Assembly (NCBI GenBank): GCA_015227615.1 | Contig: JAALGZ010000027.1 | Coordinates: 186,001-250,000, forward strand | Length of the DNA stretch: 64,000 bases | Reading direction: 5' to 3' | Source of the DNA: Labyrinthula sp. Ha | Taxonomy: Eukaryota > Sar > Bigyra > Labyrinthulida > Labyrinthulaceae | Shown: positions 44,491 to 55,266 of the stretch, piece after piece | Numbering within the stretch: position 1 is the first letter of the stretch | How the letters are laid out: every line of letters starts with the position of its first letter | Translations under genes and position numbers: made by a program | The notes under the pieces: generated by a model | What the model saw: only the letters and a program-made list of their open reading frames with translations | Told to the model about the DNA's origin: nothing | The model's database searches: none

Positions 44491-45611
44491 ATGATACTAA
44501 CAGTAAAATTTTGGGCTTGTGAAAACAACGTCAAGGACGAAGCAAAAATGCAAAGTTTTCAGAGTAGCGACCTCACTACTCCTTCGAAAGAAGTCCCAGG
44601 GACAGCGAGCCGACTGAAACACCTGCCCAAGTTTGTGACTGTGAATGTTGGTGGTCTAACTGCCTTTAAGTGCAGCTACGTACAACAACTTACTAAAAAA
44701 ACTGAAATTTTAATGTTACAGGAACTGCACAAGCAAGGAATGCAACGCCTACAGCGGATGGTGAACGTTAGCTCGGCTTCAGGAAGGTGGTTTTTCTCAA
44801 AGCTGCCTGAAAAAGCGGCGGGCGTAGCGACTTTCCTGTGTAACGAGCTTGCTAGCCAAGTAACGGACACGGACGGGAAAAGCGACAGGATCCTGAAGCT
44901 GGTTGTCAAACTGGAAGGAAAAAGAAGCCTCGTCTTAGTGAACATGTACGCTCCACAGTGGGGCCACGGACATGAAGTTTACAAGAAGTTCCTGAAAGAG
45001 CTCAAGTCAAAACTGAATGGAGCTAACAAGAGAAGGTTGGTTCTCACTTGCGGTGATCTAAATGCTCAAGTCTCAAGAAAAGAACTGAACAAAGAAGGTA
45101 AACTAGGTCTCTCCCATCGTACTAATGCTAATGGTAAACTACTAGCTGAACTTCTGAAGGAAAAGGACCTAAGCATCATCAACCATTTAACTGTTACAGG
45201 CAAGAAAGGCTCCAAGAAATATGCTACATTTATGCCAAGGTCGGAGAGTGGGGGCCATCCGAAATCGACTATGTAATAACGAGTCATTTACCTGCAATAA
45301 CTGGCTTCAAGATATCTCCAACATTATCATACAATCTGTGGATGAAAAGAAACTTGGACCATCTTGCCATCAGTGTTCGAATAAACATAACCCAGGGTCG
45401 CAAAACAGGCAAAAGAGCTCAATCCCAGTTGGACTACAGCGCGCTAGGATCTAACACATCCATCCAGGAGAAGGTGAATAGAGAAGTGAGAGAAGCGCTG
45501 GATCTGAATGATAGCCTCACTGACACCTACCTCACCCTAACCCACACAATCCCACACAATCCCAGCTATCATGAAGAAACACCTCCCAGAAGTCAAGTAC
45601 AATCTTCCTGA
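44491..45611 (+). pseudogene. LINE B endonuclease (EEP) and linker, frame broken
   Basis: The frame starts at an ATG (44491). It has VTVNVGGLTAFKCSYVQQL, EILMLQELHKQG (metal-binding Glu), VLVNMYAPQWG, LTCGDLNAQV and then a frame change near 45250, after which the expected SEIDYVITSHLPAIT is found. The original frame ends at 45276. The second frame runs on as a linker to 45611. Near 45541-45560 the 10-nt unit CCCACACAAT is present twice in tandem. A 10-nt duplication shifts the frame by one, which accounts for the return to the first frame in the next segment. Confidence 0.85.
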
Positions 45612-47895
45612 ACACCAGAACTCAGAACAAACCATGTCCTTGATGTGGTACAAACGTGCCAACTGGAACAACTTAAGCTCTGAAGAGAAGAAACGAATCA
45701 CAAAGGATCTAAGAAGCTCAGCGAAGGAGGATTACAACAACTGGCTAGATAGAATAGCGGCTGTAATAGAAACTACGTTCCAAAGCAAGGGTGCGAGAAC
45801 TGGCTACCAGTTGATAAAGAAAGTGAAACCAGTCCGGAAACAGTTCAGTAAAATAACCAAAAATACAGCTGAAAAGATGGTGGGAACCGCAGGACGTATC
45901 TAGATACCAAAAGAATATTTAGAAAAGAAACAAAACCTACCACTTCCAACGAACTTGTTAACGGAAAACCAAATACGACATTACCAAACTCCAATATTTG
46001 CACCGGCTCCCTCGAACAGCATAAACATACATCCTCCAAAGGCAGAAGAGATCAAAGAATGCATCAAAACCCTAAAAAATAACAAAGCTCCAGGACCAGA
46101 TAACATAAGAAACGAAGTCCTAAAGCACGTTGAAATAGTTCAAAGTCATGCTGTTAGAGAAATCCAATCTTTCTTTAGGCTAGATGCATTCAAGTCTAAA
46201 AAGATGAGGAAAATCTGCAGAGGCAAAGTAGTGTATCTATACAAGCAGAAAGGAAGTAAAAATGATCCCTCCAATTATAGACCAATCTCACTATTGAACA
46301 CCCACTTCAAACTCCTCACAAAAATCATCAACAACAGAATAGCACCAATACTAAATAAACTCCCAGATTACCAAGCAGGATTCAGAAACAACCGCTCAAC
46401 GATACAGAAAATTGAAGCACTTGATACAATCATAAAGGAAACTCTGAAACAGAAAATATATCTTCGAATTCTTTTCATAGACTTTGCGAAAGCTTTTGAT
46501 AGTATTTCGCATAAATTTATGAAGCTAGCTCTAGAAGAACATCATGTACCAAAAAAGCTCATCAAACTTATCACCATCCTTTACGACAAGACCAAAGTTT
46601 TCGTTTCAGACAGCGGAGAAAAAAGTAGTTTAGTAAACATAAAAAAAGGTGTGCTTCAAGGAGATAGTTTGTCTCCAAGCATCTTTATCCTCTGTCTTGA
46701 CTCTATAATGAAGAGAATAAAAAATAATACCTTACAAGGAACCAGCTTACACAACCAAACCTTCAGATACTTTGCTTTTGCAGACGACTTAGTAATACTA
46801 ACAAGGAACGACGAAGAAATAATCAGCTTTGTAACGCAACTGCAAAATCTTCAACAACTCACAGGCCTAAAAATTAATGTTAGCAAGACAAAAGTTATGC
46901 TCACAAACGAAGGCTACAGTTTGGTTGATAAAATCCCAGACGTAGATATAAATAGAATATTGACCAACTTTCACTGCGAACGTTGCGATAGATACTTTCA
47001 CTCAGAAACGTCACTAAGGTGTCACAAAAGCTCGAGGTTTTGTGATGGAACACGCAACAGAAGCAGAGCTGGGACTTTAGCTGTTACTGACAGTAGAACG
47101 ATCATACACGACAAAATCCAACCCAAAACAAGCAACGTTGAAGTAGCAGCAGAAACAATTGAAGCCGTGACAAAGTACAAATATCTTGGTGCTATCTTTG
47201 ATCCACAAGGTATTAATGCTGATGCTATCTCCAAGAAGTTAAATGAAGCTCACAGTCATATCAACAGATTCAGAGACATATTATCTTCCTCAAATATCCA
47301 AAAAAAGACGAGAATTAACCTGGCAAGAGCTCTAGTAATAGCCCCAGCCATATACAATGTAGAAAACTGGCCGTCCAACGTGAAGATAACAAAAGCCTTA
47401 ACAAAGATATCAAGAAGGCTGAAAAAACTCATTGATAAAATAGACGGCTACAGCTTTCAACTGGAAGAGGGCGACTTGGATCTTGCTAGCATAGTAAAAG
47501 AACGTCAGGAAAACCATAGATCCACTGCAAAAGATATCATTGACAAGGAACTAACAGCGCTGCGAGAATACCAACTTCAGAACCCATCACCCCCACCAGC
47601 AGCAAAACCTATATACTACTATGGAGCACTTGCATTACTAGGAGAAGATCCAGTGCCGCCTGAGGACCCGCCACCAACCCACTTTACCCAGCACCCTGAA
47701 AATGAGAACCAGCCTTCAAACTGCGCAAGAAACCAGGACCCAGAAGAACACCTAGACAGGAACCAGCACTTGAACAGGAACATAATAGAAAGCCGTATCG
47801 TGGTAAAACATCAGCGGAAAAACCTTCAGCAGCGTGAATTGGACACCCGTGAGGTTATCTTTACTTTTTGCATGATTTGTGTTTTGTTAATTTGA
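45571..47895 (+). pseudogene. LINE B reverse transcriptase with internal C2HC finger
   Basis: After the duplicated 10-mer the frame is the same as at the start. It is interrupted once, by TAG at 45901-45903. The second part (from 45904) has NNKAPGPDNIRNEVL, NYRPISLLNTHFKLLTKI, QAGFRNNRSTIQKIE, LFIDFAKAFDS, VLQGDSLSPSIFILCLD and FAFADDLVIL, the catalytic aspartates of the palm. A finger of pattern CX2C-X12-H-X5-C lies at 46975-47043, before the thumb block KYKYLGAIF. The C-terminal 100 residues are rich in P, N, Q and E. The product would copy LINE RNA onto nicked target DNA. Confidence 0.88.
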
Positions 47896-47978
47896 TTGTG
47901 GATTGTATCAGAAAAGTTAGGATTTTGGGAAATAATGGAAATGATCATGAGATGATAGTTTGACCAACCAGCTTCGAA

Positions 47979-48078
47979 GGATCCTGTCAACTACCAATAA
48001 GATTGAGGAAACATAATGGAACATAATAGAATAGCAAAATAGCACAATAGTACGTAGCTCTTATTGGTAGTTAGATCC
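47979..48078. repeat. Inverted repeat (stem) in the LINE B 3' region
   Basis: AACTACCAATAAG at 47989-48001 is matched by its exact reverse complement CTTATTGGTAGTT at 48060-48072. Beyond an unequal internal loop, GGATC (47979-47983) pairs with GATCC (48074-48078). The enclosed 58 nt hold the ATAATGG/ATAGAATAGC-rich simple tail. In RNA this could form a stem of up to 18 bp. Confidence 0.75.
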
Positions 48079-48080
48079 CC

Positions 48081-48260
48081 GCCGCAGGGTTAGGCCAGTA
48101 GGCCCAATTAACTCCCTTAAAACCTACCTACCTACTAACAGTAGGTATCGATACGTATCGTTACCAATACTTGCACTGAATCCAGAGTGCACAACTTCAA
48201 TTTATCCTGAAATCAAATTCTCTACGCAGAGACTTACCAGCAAGAGTAAAATACTAGAAC
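48081..48260. other. Region between LINE B and the LRR gene
   Basis: This short stretch contains a CCTACCTACCTA run and a CGATACGTATCG palindrome near 48150. It includes the LRR gene promoter and possibly the true LINE end. Confidence 0.4.
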
Positions 48261-49249
48261 ATGACAGATAGAGAGAGTAGCGATTTTGAAGCCCTTTATG
48301 ATGTTTTTTCATGGGAAACAGCTACTTCTTATGAAGATGCAATGGAGGTAGTAGAAAACCAAGCACAAGGCCTAGTGTATGTTTTCTCTTTGTGTTTTAC
48401 TCTTTTTACAGGCTGTCGGATTTCAATATTTTTGAAGATGAAGTGGAAGAGTTAATGTCTGTAGTTGCACATTCAAAGTACATAAAGGCATTGAGGTTCT
48501 GCAACTCGGAGCTTGATGAAGTGGCTTCTGTTTTTATCAAAAAGATGTATTATTACAATAGAATTGTTTACCTAGAGTACCTTCTTCTTTTTCTTTACTG
48601 ATTAGTATGAGCTCAAGCAATCTTTCAACTTATGATGTTATTGACTTTGCTCCAACCCTAAGGGACAACCTGGCACTTCGATATTTTAGGCATTACCTTT
48701 TTTGTTTTTTTATTGTTAGTCTTGCCAACAACTTACTTGATGACGAAGCAGTGAACGCCCTGGGCTTAGGACTGATAAGAAACTCTGCGTTGACTGTTTT
48801 AAAGTACTTTTTATTTTTTAACTCTAAACGGATAGCTTAGCAGGAAACAAGATAACACTGGCAGATTCAGACAACAATTTTTTTAAGTATCTTCCTTCAT
48901 CAAAGTACTTGATCCACTTAGAGTATGTCTTTATATTCTTATGAGCGTATAGTTTTCGCGGCAATAAGATTAGTGAAGAAGGTGCTTTGAATCTTTCGAA
49001 AGCTATTAAGGGCAACAAGTCACTTATTTTCCTAGAGTACTGCTCTCCTATTTGTTTTAGTTTAGTGTGTCAGAGAATACTATTGAAGCTACCGTAGCTA
49101 CCAAACTAGCCCTTGTGGTACCAGATTCCGTTTACTATGTCGGTCCAAAAGTTTCCTATACGCATCCAGGTACGCGAATGATCAGAGCCAATAAGAAAAA
49201 GAAGAAAGCGAGAGCAAGAGCCTCTGTTTACATGACAGTTGCAAACTAG
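48261..49249 (+). CDS. Leucine-rich repeat protein (RI type), seven exons, six 29-35-nt introns
   Basis: Exons: 48261-48376, 48412-48576, 48606-48689, 48720-48803, 48836-48922, 48953-49036, 49066-49249. They give 267 aa with LRRs such as LALRYFSLANNLLDDEAVNA, LTVLNLAGNKITLADSDNNF, LIHLDFRGNKISEEGALNLS and LIFLDVSENTIEATVATKLA. These are of the ribonuclease-inhibitor type, with about 28-residue units. All six introns lie at the same place in the repeat, between the two strand positions of LxxLx-L, and all are in phase 2. Three internal exons are exactly 84 nt and one is 87 nt, one repeat each. Introns are GT-AG except 48690-48719, which reads GC-AG. The protein ends in a basic tail (RANKKKKKARARA). 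Such proteins bind partner proteins, and the partner here is unknown. The gene is convergent with the EF-hand gene 100 nt away. Confidence 0.88.
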
Positions 49250-49272
49250 CCCTTTAAGAAAAAATCAAGTGT

Positions 49273-49327
49273 TTCGTTTCTAGCCGTTTGAAAAAAAGTA
49301 GTCATTTCGTTTTTAGCCGTTTGAAAC
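49273..49327. repeat. Two 22-nt direct repeats in a convergent 3' spacer
   Basis: Copies at 49273-49294 and 49306-49327 share TTTCGTTT, one differing base, then TAGCCGTTTGAAA. They fill most of the 100-nt gap between the ends of the LRR and EF-hand genes, so they could act in 3' processing of either transcript. That role is inferred. Confidence 0.7.
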
Positions 49328-49349
49328 TGAGAAAGAAAAGAAAAAATGT

Positions 49350-50160
49350 TTAAGTAGCGAACCCATTTTTATCCATGTAAACCCTTCTAGTGAAAAAGGT
49401 TTCAGCATAAGGGTAAATTAAAACTAAAATTGTCAAACACCCAGATGATACAATAGTATCAAACTCTTCAAATTTTTCAAGGGAAACCCCTGAAAATACT
49501 TGGAGGGCTGAAGTTAATTTCATGGCCATCCAGGGAAATATGATGCCAACCATTAAAACTCGGGTGAACACTGATCCAATTATATACTTGAAGTGATTTC
49601 TGCATAATCTCTCAAATCCTTCATAGCTGAGTTCTTCCCCATCACCACTCTGGGCTTTCAGTTGCTCATCGAAGAGACGCATAATGAAGACTCTTCTTGG
49701 AGGAGGTTTTCTTCCCCCCCAAGGAATAGAGTTGATACGATGATACAGCAGCAAAATGGCGGCATAGAGTTCAGCTTTATCTACATATCCATTCCCGTCA
49801 ATATCTACCTCATCAAAAACTTGACGAACCATTCTCTTAAAACTTCGTGTGAAAATCTGCTCAGAACGAAAACTGTCTAGCAGTTCTTCCAAAAAAGTTT
49901 TGGTTTTATACTTTCTGTCATCGAAGATTAAAGACGCCGAATCCTTTCCTTGAACAATTTTTAGGCGTATGAAGTCGCTGACACCACCTACTTTGGAAAT
50001 GTACTCTTTCGCCTTTGAATCTTCTGGCTATGTAATTAAAACGAGAGGAGAATCTACCAAGCTAGCCAATTTCTTTTTGATGAAGTGTTCAGCCGCTCTA
50101 TAGATAAACAAAAGATTTATTCTACGCAGCTGATATCTTTGTAATTCTTCTTTCGCTCAT
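49350..50160 (-). CDS. EF-hand membrane protein with two tiny 5' exons
   Basis: The start is an ATG at 50160. Exon 1 (50160-50126, 35 nt), exon 2 (50097-50058, 40 nt) and exon 3 (50027-49350) are joined across introns of 28 nt (50098-50125, GTAGAA to TATAG) and 30 nt (50028-50057, GTAGAT to CATAG), giving 250 aa. The N-terminus reads MSERRITKISAAAAEHFIKK. A canonical EF-hand loop, DIDGNGYVDKAE, lies near residue 110, and a degenerate second site near 160 (GDGEELSYEGFERL). Two hydrophobic segments follow (VFTRVLMVGIIFPWMAMKL and IVSSGCLTILVLIYPYAETF), so it is probably a Ca2+-responsive membrane protein. No specific family was recognised. The gene is divergent from a small gene across only 51 nt. 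Confidence 0.8.
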
Positions 50161-50211
50161 TCTAAAGCTTTATTCCGTTCGCCTTTCTTCTCTTATCAAA
50201 CCCTCTCTGGG
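50161..50211. promoter_or_regulatory. 51-nt divergent promoter
   Basis: Only 51 nt separate the ATG codons of the EF-hand gene and the small rightward gene. The sequence includes pyrimidine-rich stretches and ATTCCGTTCGCC. Any shared promoter and 5' leaders must be very compact if both starts are right. Confidence 0.4.
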
Positions 50212-50526
50212 ATGATAAGTGACCACTTCGGACATTGTTCGTCCGGGACATTTGAATCGTAAAATTTTGGGTAAAATGAAAAGAGTTCATTGTTCTCATT
50301 TAGAGCAAATAGCTTGACTTTGGACTCCACTGCTGGTTCTGATAGTGCGAGCAAACAAAAATTAGGCTACTTGCAGGCTAATATGAGTCTGACTTTTCAA
50401 TATGCACTAAAACATTGCTTACTTCTATCTCCGTTTCAAGAAAAGGAGATACGGATGATAGCAGTGCGCGTATCCAACGGTTTTAACCAGTTACTCAGGA
50501 TGGGATTTGATAAGGACTATCAATAA
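50212..50526 (+). CDS. Possible small protein of 89 aa with a 45-nt intron
   Basis: Exon 1 (50212-50258) reads MISDHFGHCSSGTFE. Exon 2 (50304-50526) reads ANSLTLDSTAGSDSASKQKL and ends in GFNQLLRMGFDKDYQ. The intron (50259-50303, GTAAAA to TTTAG) is 45 nt, longer than the others here. A shorter 33-nt alternative inside it would leave an in-frame stop, so the 45-nt form is preferred. The second half (YLQANMSLTFQYALKHCLLL) looks like an amphipathic helical small protein, but I do not recognise it. Confidence is moderate because the intron is atypical. Confidence 0.45.
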
Positions 50527-53500
50527 TTATTTGATATTAGTTTTGTTTCTGATTTTCAATAATAGAATTGGGCTTTTGATTTTTATCAAATGATTCTGAT
50601 TTTATTCTGACTCTCAGAATAAAAGTGTGCCATGCGACCCTGTATTAAGTTGCCTAGAATTTTTTGCTCAGTTTTTGCACCATATGAATATCTCTAAGAA
50701 CTGATAATGTGATATGGGAATAATCCGGCAACAAAATGTTGTCGGGCCATTTGGCTGTTTTTCTAAAGATTTGCGTACGGTGCAAGAATGAGATGGTGTT
50801 ACTCTTGGCTATATTACCCAGAACCTTGTGACGCAGCCTTATGTTGAGAATCAATTGGTTATGAACAACCAATCAAATTGGCTTGAGAATTATCAGAATC
50901 AATCAACAAGAAAAATTTAGGCAAATTTCTTATTGATAAATGATCAATAAATTAAATCCCATCCGTACTAGTGACTAAGCGGGTATCTAATATCAGGCTG
51001 TTAATGAAAACAATGAGCGGGTAATAAAAATTGTGGAGATAATTTTTATCGCTACCTGCCTTGACAGAAATTCTCTTTGGCTGGTATTCAAGACCTGCCT
51101 AAATGTGTTTGCCGTCATGCCACGTGCCATACCCGTGCAAGGGTTGGGTATGCAATGACAAGCTTGAATTTTTGCTTCGCTAATGGATTTTGATCATTGT
51201 TTTACACGCTTCTGTTACTGGACCCACCCTGTGATACCCGCTCAGTCTCTGGTCTTAACCAGTATAACAAAGTGAGCACTAACGCATTGGTGGTAATATG
51301 TCTTTTCCAGAGAGCCAGAATAAACTGAACCTGCGACAGGATAATTTTTAAAAAATATCTTTGTTGGTGTCAGATCATCAGATACGAATATACGGGGTTT
51401 CGAAACTTGTGGATTAGTTTAGTATTAACTGTAAGTTAAAGGTAAGGAGCTTTGAAAATTCCTAGAGGTTGTTACTGCAAGAACCTTTCGGAACTTTCGA
51501 AAACCAGGCAGGAAACCTTCTAGACAAATGCACAAGAGAAGTTGGACAGCACAAATGGGTAACTCCTTCCGAAACTTGAAAGGAATGATTTATAGGAAGA
51601 GTAAGATATGCTACAAAAAACAAGTATAGTTTAAAAAATTTAATTTAAATTTAAAAGTATTTTGGTTTCTTTGACAATAATGGCTGATTGTAAACTATTA
51701 CTCGGCAGAGAGGTGAACTGAAATTGGAGGGACAAACTATTCGTCACCCATGCCAGTGTATTAAAACTGATCATGTAAGTTCAGGCTAGCCGTAAAAGTA
51801 TCAACGACTCAAAATTTCTAAGCAGTCTTCGATATTGATATTGGAAGAAGCAACTTCGCATGCAGTGCTGCAAAAAATAAGTTTGTAAAAAATTATTGAC
51901 CACATGGTTCGACTTATTATCCATTAAAGCTCGGTTCAAAACAAACCTAACTAATGTTTCATAGCGTTAGATGCGTGACCCATGTTTGAACGCTGTAGCG
52001 TCTGTTAGAGATATTCCATGATGAGCGTGGAGTCTAAGTAAATTAATAGCAACTGTCCCACGGGAAAATGTATGACCCTAAGGATAGAGGTCATTTTATG
52101 AAGTCATATAGGCCCTAAAGAAAAAGGAGGGACATCGTAATGGCTAAGGAATATAGGCGAACTCTATGTCTTTTTTTATGAAATTGGCAACAAAAACTAA
52201 CCGATATAGGTAAACTAAAACAAGGAGTAGAAATAAGAATAGTATTAGTAGAAGCAATATGAGTCTCCACCTCCGGTATTAGGTAGACTCAAAAATTGCC
52301 CGGAAATTAGGTTAGAAAAGGCGATGCAGTAATATTTGGGATAGATAAATTGTTAACCTTGACTGTACAAAAGAATATCTTAGCACAATAACGACGAGCA
52401 AACAACCTGTACTCAAGAAAATAAAATAATAGGCGGTAAAAGAACATTTCAAGCTTCTGAAGTACCTAGGAATAACTCTACGTACGACTCAAGTAAGGCA
52501 GTTGGCTTCGTATCAACAAGAAGGTTATAGAGACTATTTTAGCTAAGTGCCGAACTCTGTTTTTAATAGTGGCACCTGACTGAAAATAATTATTCAGTAA
52601 AATTTAGGAAGTATTAAAGATTAAGAAAACAAGCCCAAGTCAGTAAACGAATGTTAACTGGAAACAATTGATTTCAGAGTACTGTAATAACTCAACCCAG
52701 TACCCAACTGAATTCAAATAAATAGCATTGCTGGATGCCTCACTCAAGGTGCATATGAAAACCACCAATGAGAGCATAACTTGTGTTGTTGAACCTATCC
52801 TGGCATCTTCCAAATAATCGCGCAGTTAACATCAAGAAAAACGATTAGGATCTAAACTTAAACCTCACACTTGGTAAAAGACATAGTAACACCGTGAACC
52901 AAGTATTAATAAATAACTAATATTGGCAGAAGTTCCCAATAAAAATAGGAGTTTTCTTCAAAATTAACAAATTGCAAATATACCACGATTTTATCGGTTT
53001 CAAAAAACTCCGTAACACTAAGCTGGAATAATATAGATCCAAGTACAAATAAATGTTTTTATATAAGTTGAGCACATTATACTAGAATATTGGCATTTCA
53101 GCCACAGAACCTCTCGATGCACCGAAGAAATTACCCAACATAATAGAGATATATCCCTGGGGTTACCGGAAGAGGATAACAAGCGTGCGGAGAACAAATT
53201 AGCATTTTATAGCCAATATATAACGCTTAGCCCTAGGTTTCATTTAGGGAAAATTATATAGTTATAGATCTTAATACTTGTAGCAGATTAAGGGGTGGAA
53301 CGAAAGTTTTCGTAAAGTGTCTCCATATTTTCTATTTGTCCATCAAATCTCGAACAGGACAATATTTGATAGTTCTCCCCATACCTAATATTCCACTATC
53401 TGTTTTTACCTCGAAGTAAAAATAAATGAGCTCAAAAGTTGTGTTGTTGAGGAAATTAGTTTTACAGTTTTTTTGATGATTAGCCTGGTCAATGCCATTT

Positions 53501-55266
53501 ATATTACACTTATGTAATATCTGGTAACTAAAATTAATTACCCACTCTCGTTTCAATTAAATAACCATTAATAACTTAGAACATGAGAGTTATCAGTGGT
53601 TTTTCTGCCGACTTAGAAGAATGATTCTTCCCTATGACTTCCATGAGTAAAGCAAGGAAATGTAACAGGAAACTAGAAAACATGATATAATGTAAGAGCA
53701 AGTATCGACAAAACAAACGTTTAAATTATTACCCTACCAATAGTGAAGGAATACTGTTGTATCTACTTAGATGGTTAAACACTCTTATCATTTTTTTAGA
53801 ATATTACAAGAACCCGCTTTTGTACTGCCAAGTAGTGGCATCAATTTCTGTCGCTCATTAAGAAGTAAGCAGAAACTAAGATATAGTTTTTAGCAGGAAA
53901 TGATACTTATAGTTTTATTCGAACCTTTCTTCGCGGAATTCACACACTTACTCCCTTCGGATTTTCAATTCCTCGTCTGGACTCTGTAGTAATTCTGCTT
54001 GTTCTTATTGCTGTATTGTACTGGATCCGCCATACATGAAATCAGTGTTACCACGTAGAAAACCACCTAAGCTTTACCCTGTATATCTAGATAATTATTT
54101 CTCATAAACAGCATATATCATTTTCTCTGGCTCACAAATATAGATAAACCCTGCGTGGGTACCTACATGTGCTTGTGCTACTCTTTATTTTTTAAAACAG
54201 TTTTTCGTAGCCGAGCTTCAGAGATATATGCTAAAGAACTGAATATTTTATGGAGCTCTTCATGTAAAAAGATCATTATTAAATTCTTGCATAAGTGGTC
54301 TTAAGAATAGAATTATTTTGCTTGCTTATAGTAAGTACTTTGCGTATACAAGAGTTGCCCTTTTTTCTTCCTTACATCCAAACTCTTATCACGAAGACAA
54401 GCTAGTTCAATGAAGTAAATATAGCCAAACAAAAGGGAGGTTTTAATTATATCTGCCTTTGATATGTTAACTAAAGAAATTAAAAGCTGAAAGGATGGCA
54501 GTTTGGCTTAGTAGCTGTGCAGCTACCGATCTCATTGACGACCCACTCGTTTTTGTAAAGAGGTTTCCAAATACGTTGGTCCTTTTCTTGGGCTCTTTGA
54601 GTGAGATATGAGTGATGAATGCGGAGCTCATTGAGTAATTGACTGCTAAATCCATTCAACTAACCGTTGACTGCTAACCGATAGTTACACTAGATTTTCA
54701 CAGCATCAACGTCGTATTTGCTCAATCAAACTCATTTTCTCAAATGCGCGGACACGCATTCATATTGTGTTTATCATTTCTGATATACCGTTGACAACAG
54801 AATGCTGTGCTTAATGGCGTTGTACGGGAGGAATTCATATGGATTTCCTTTTCATGACCAGATTAGACGAGCTTTGGTAATTTTTTTAGGTTTCAGAAGA
54901 TTCTTCCAATTTTTTAGTCTCGTTGCTTAGTTTTTTCTAGGATCCCTAATCCCATAATAAAAAATCTTCCGCAGTCTGCCATATTCTTGACTTCACACCT
55001 TTTCTCAATAGCAGCTTTGTCGCGTTAAACTGCTACAGGATTACAACTTCCTAAATTTCCAAACGTTGCTCTCGTTATTTATCGCTTCCAGGGAGATGCA
55101 ATCTGGCTTCTAGGATTACTCGGTAGTCAATGAAACGTTGGGGATAATTCTCGTTGCGTCGATATTTGCTGATGGATATTTAGAAAATCTGTGCAAATAA
55201 GCTTCTCAAATTATATTTGACGAATGCAAAATTAAACCTAGCCCTAAGTAAATATCATAACATATT
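50527..55266. other. Gene desert with a possibly foreign GC-richer patch
   Basis: No gene is recognised over 4.7 kb. The segment about 50630-51300 is richer in GC and in protein-like short frames than its surroundings, and may be decayed transposon or duplicated gene DNA. A 72-codon minus-strand frame at 50654-50872 lacks a convincing start or family. The rest is AT-rich with many stops. Confidence 0.5.

Larger units (their letters stand above)
43800..48080 (+). mobile_element. LINE (non-LTR retrotransposon) B, nearly full length but broken
   Basis: The order is a G- and T-rich leader without clear coding (about 43800-44490), an APE-type endonuclease (44491 on), a linker, reverse transcriptase (about 46060-46860) with FAFADDLVIL, a C2HC zinc finger between palm and thumb, a thumb segment KYKYLGAIFDPQG, and a proline-rich tail ending at 47895. 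The 3' region holds an A-rich, TAG-rich simple tail (about 48010-48050) inside a long inverted repeat. The copy has two frame changes and one in-frame stop, so it is inactive. The frames between are well kept, which suggests a fairly recent insertion. Both outer boundaries are estimates from composition, and no target-site duplication was identified. Confidence 0.88.

Noticed and set aside
50271-50303. 33-nt intron in the small rightward gene
   Set aside because: Removing it leaves an in-frame TAA in exon 1; the 45-nt intron restores the frame.
54467-54655. 62-codon minus-strand frame
   Set aside because: Short, with no family and no splice partners.
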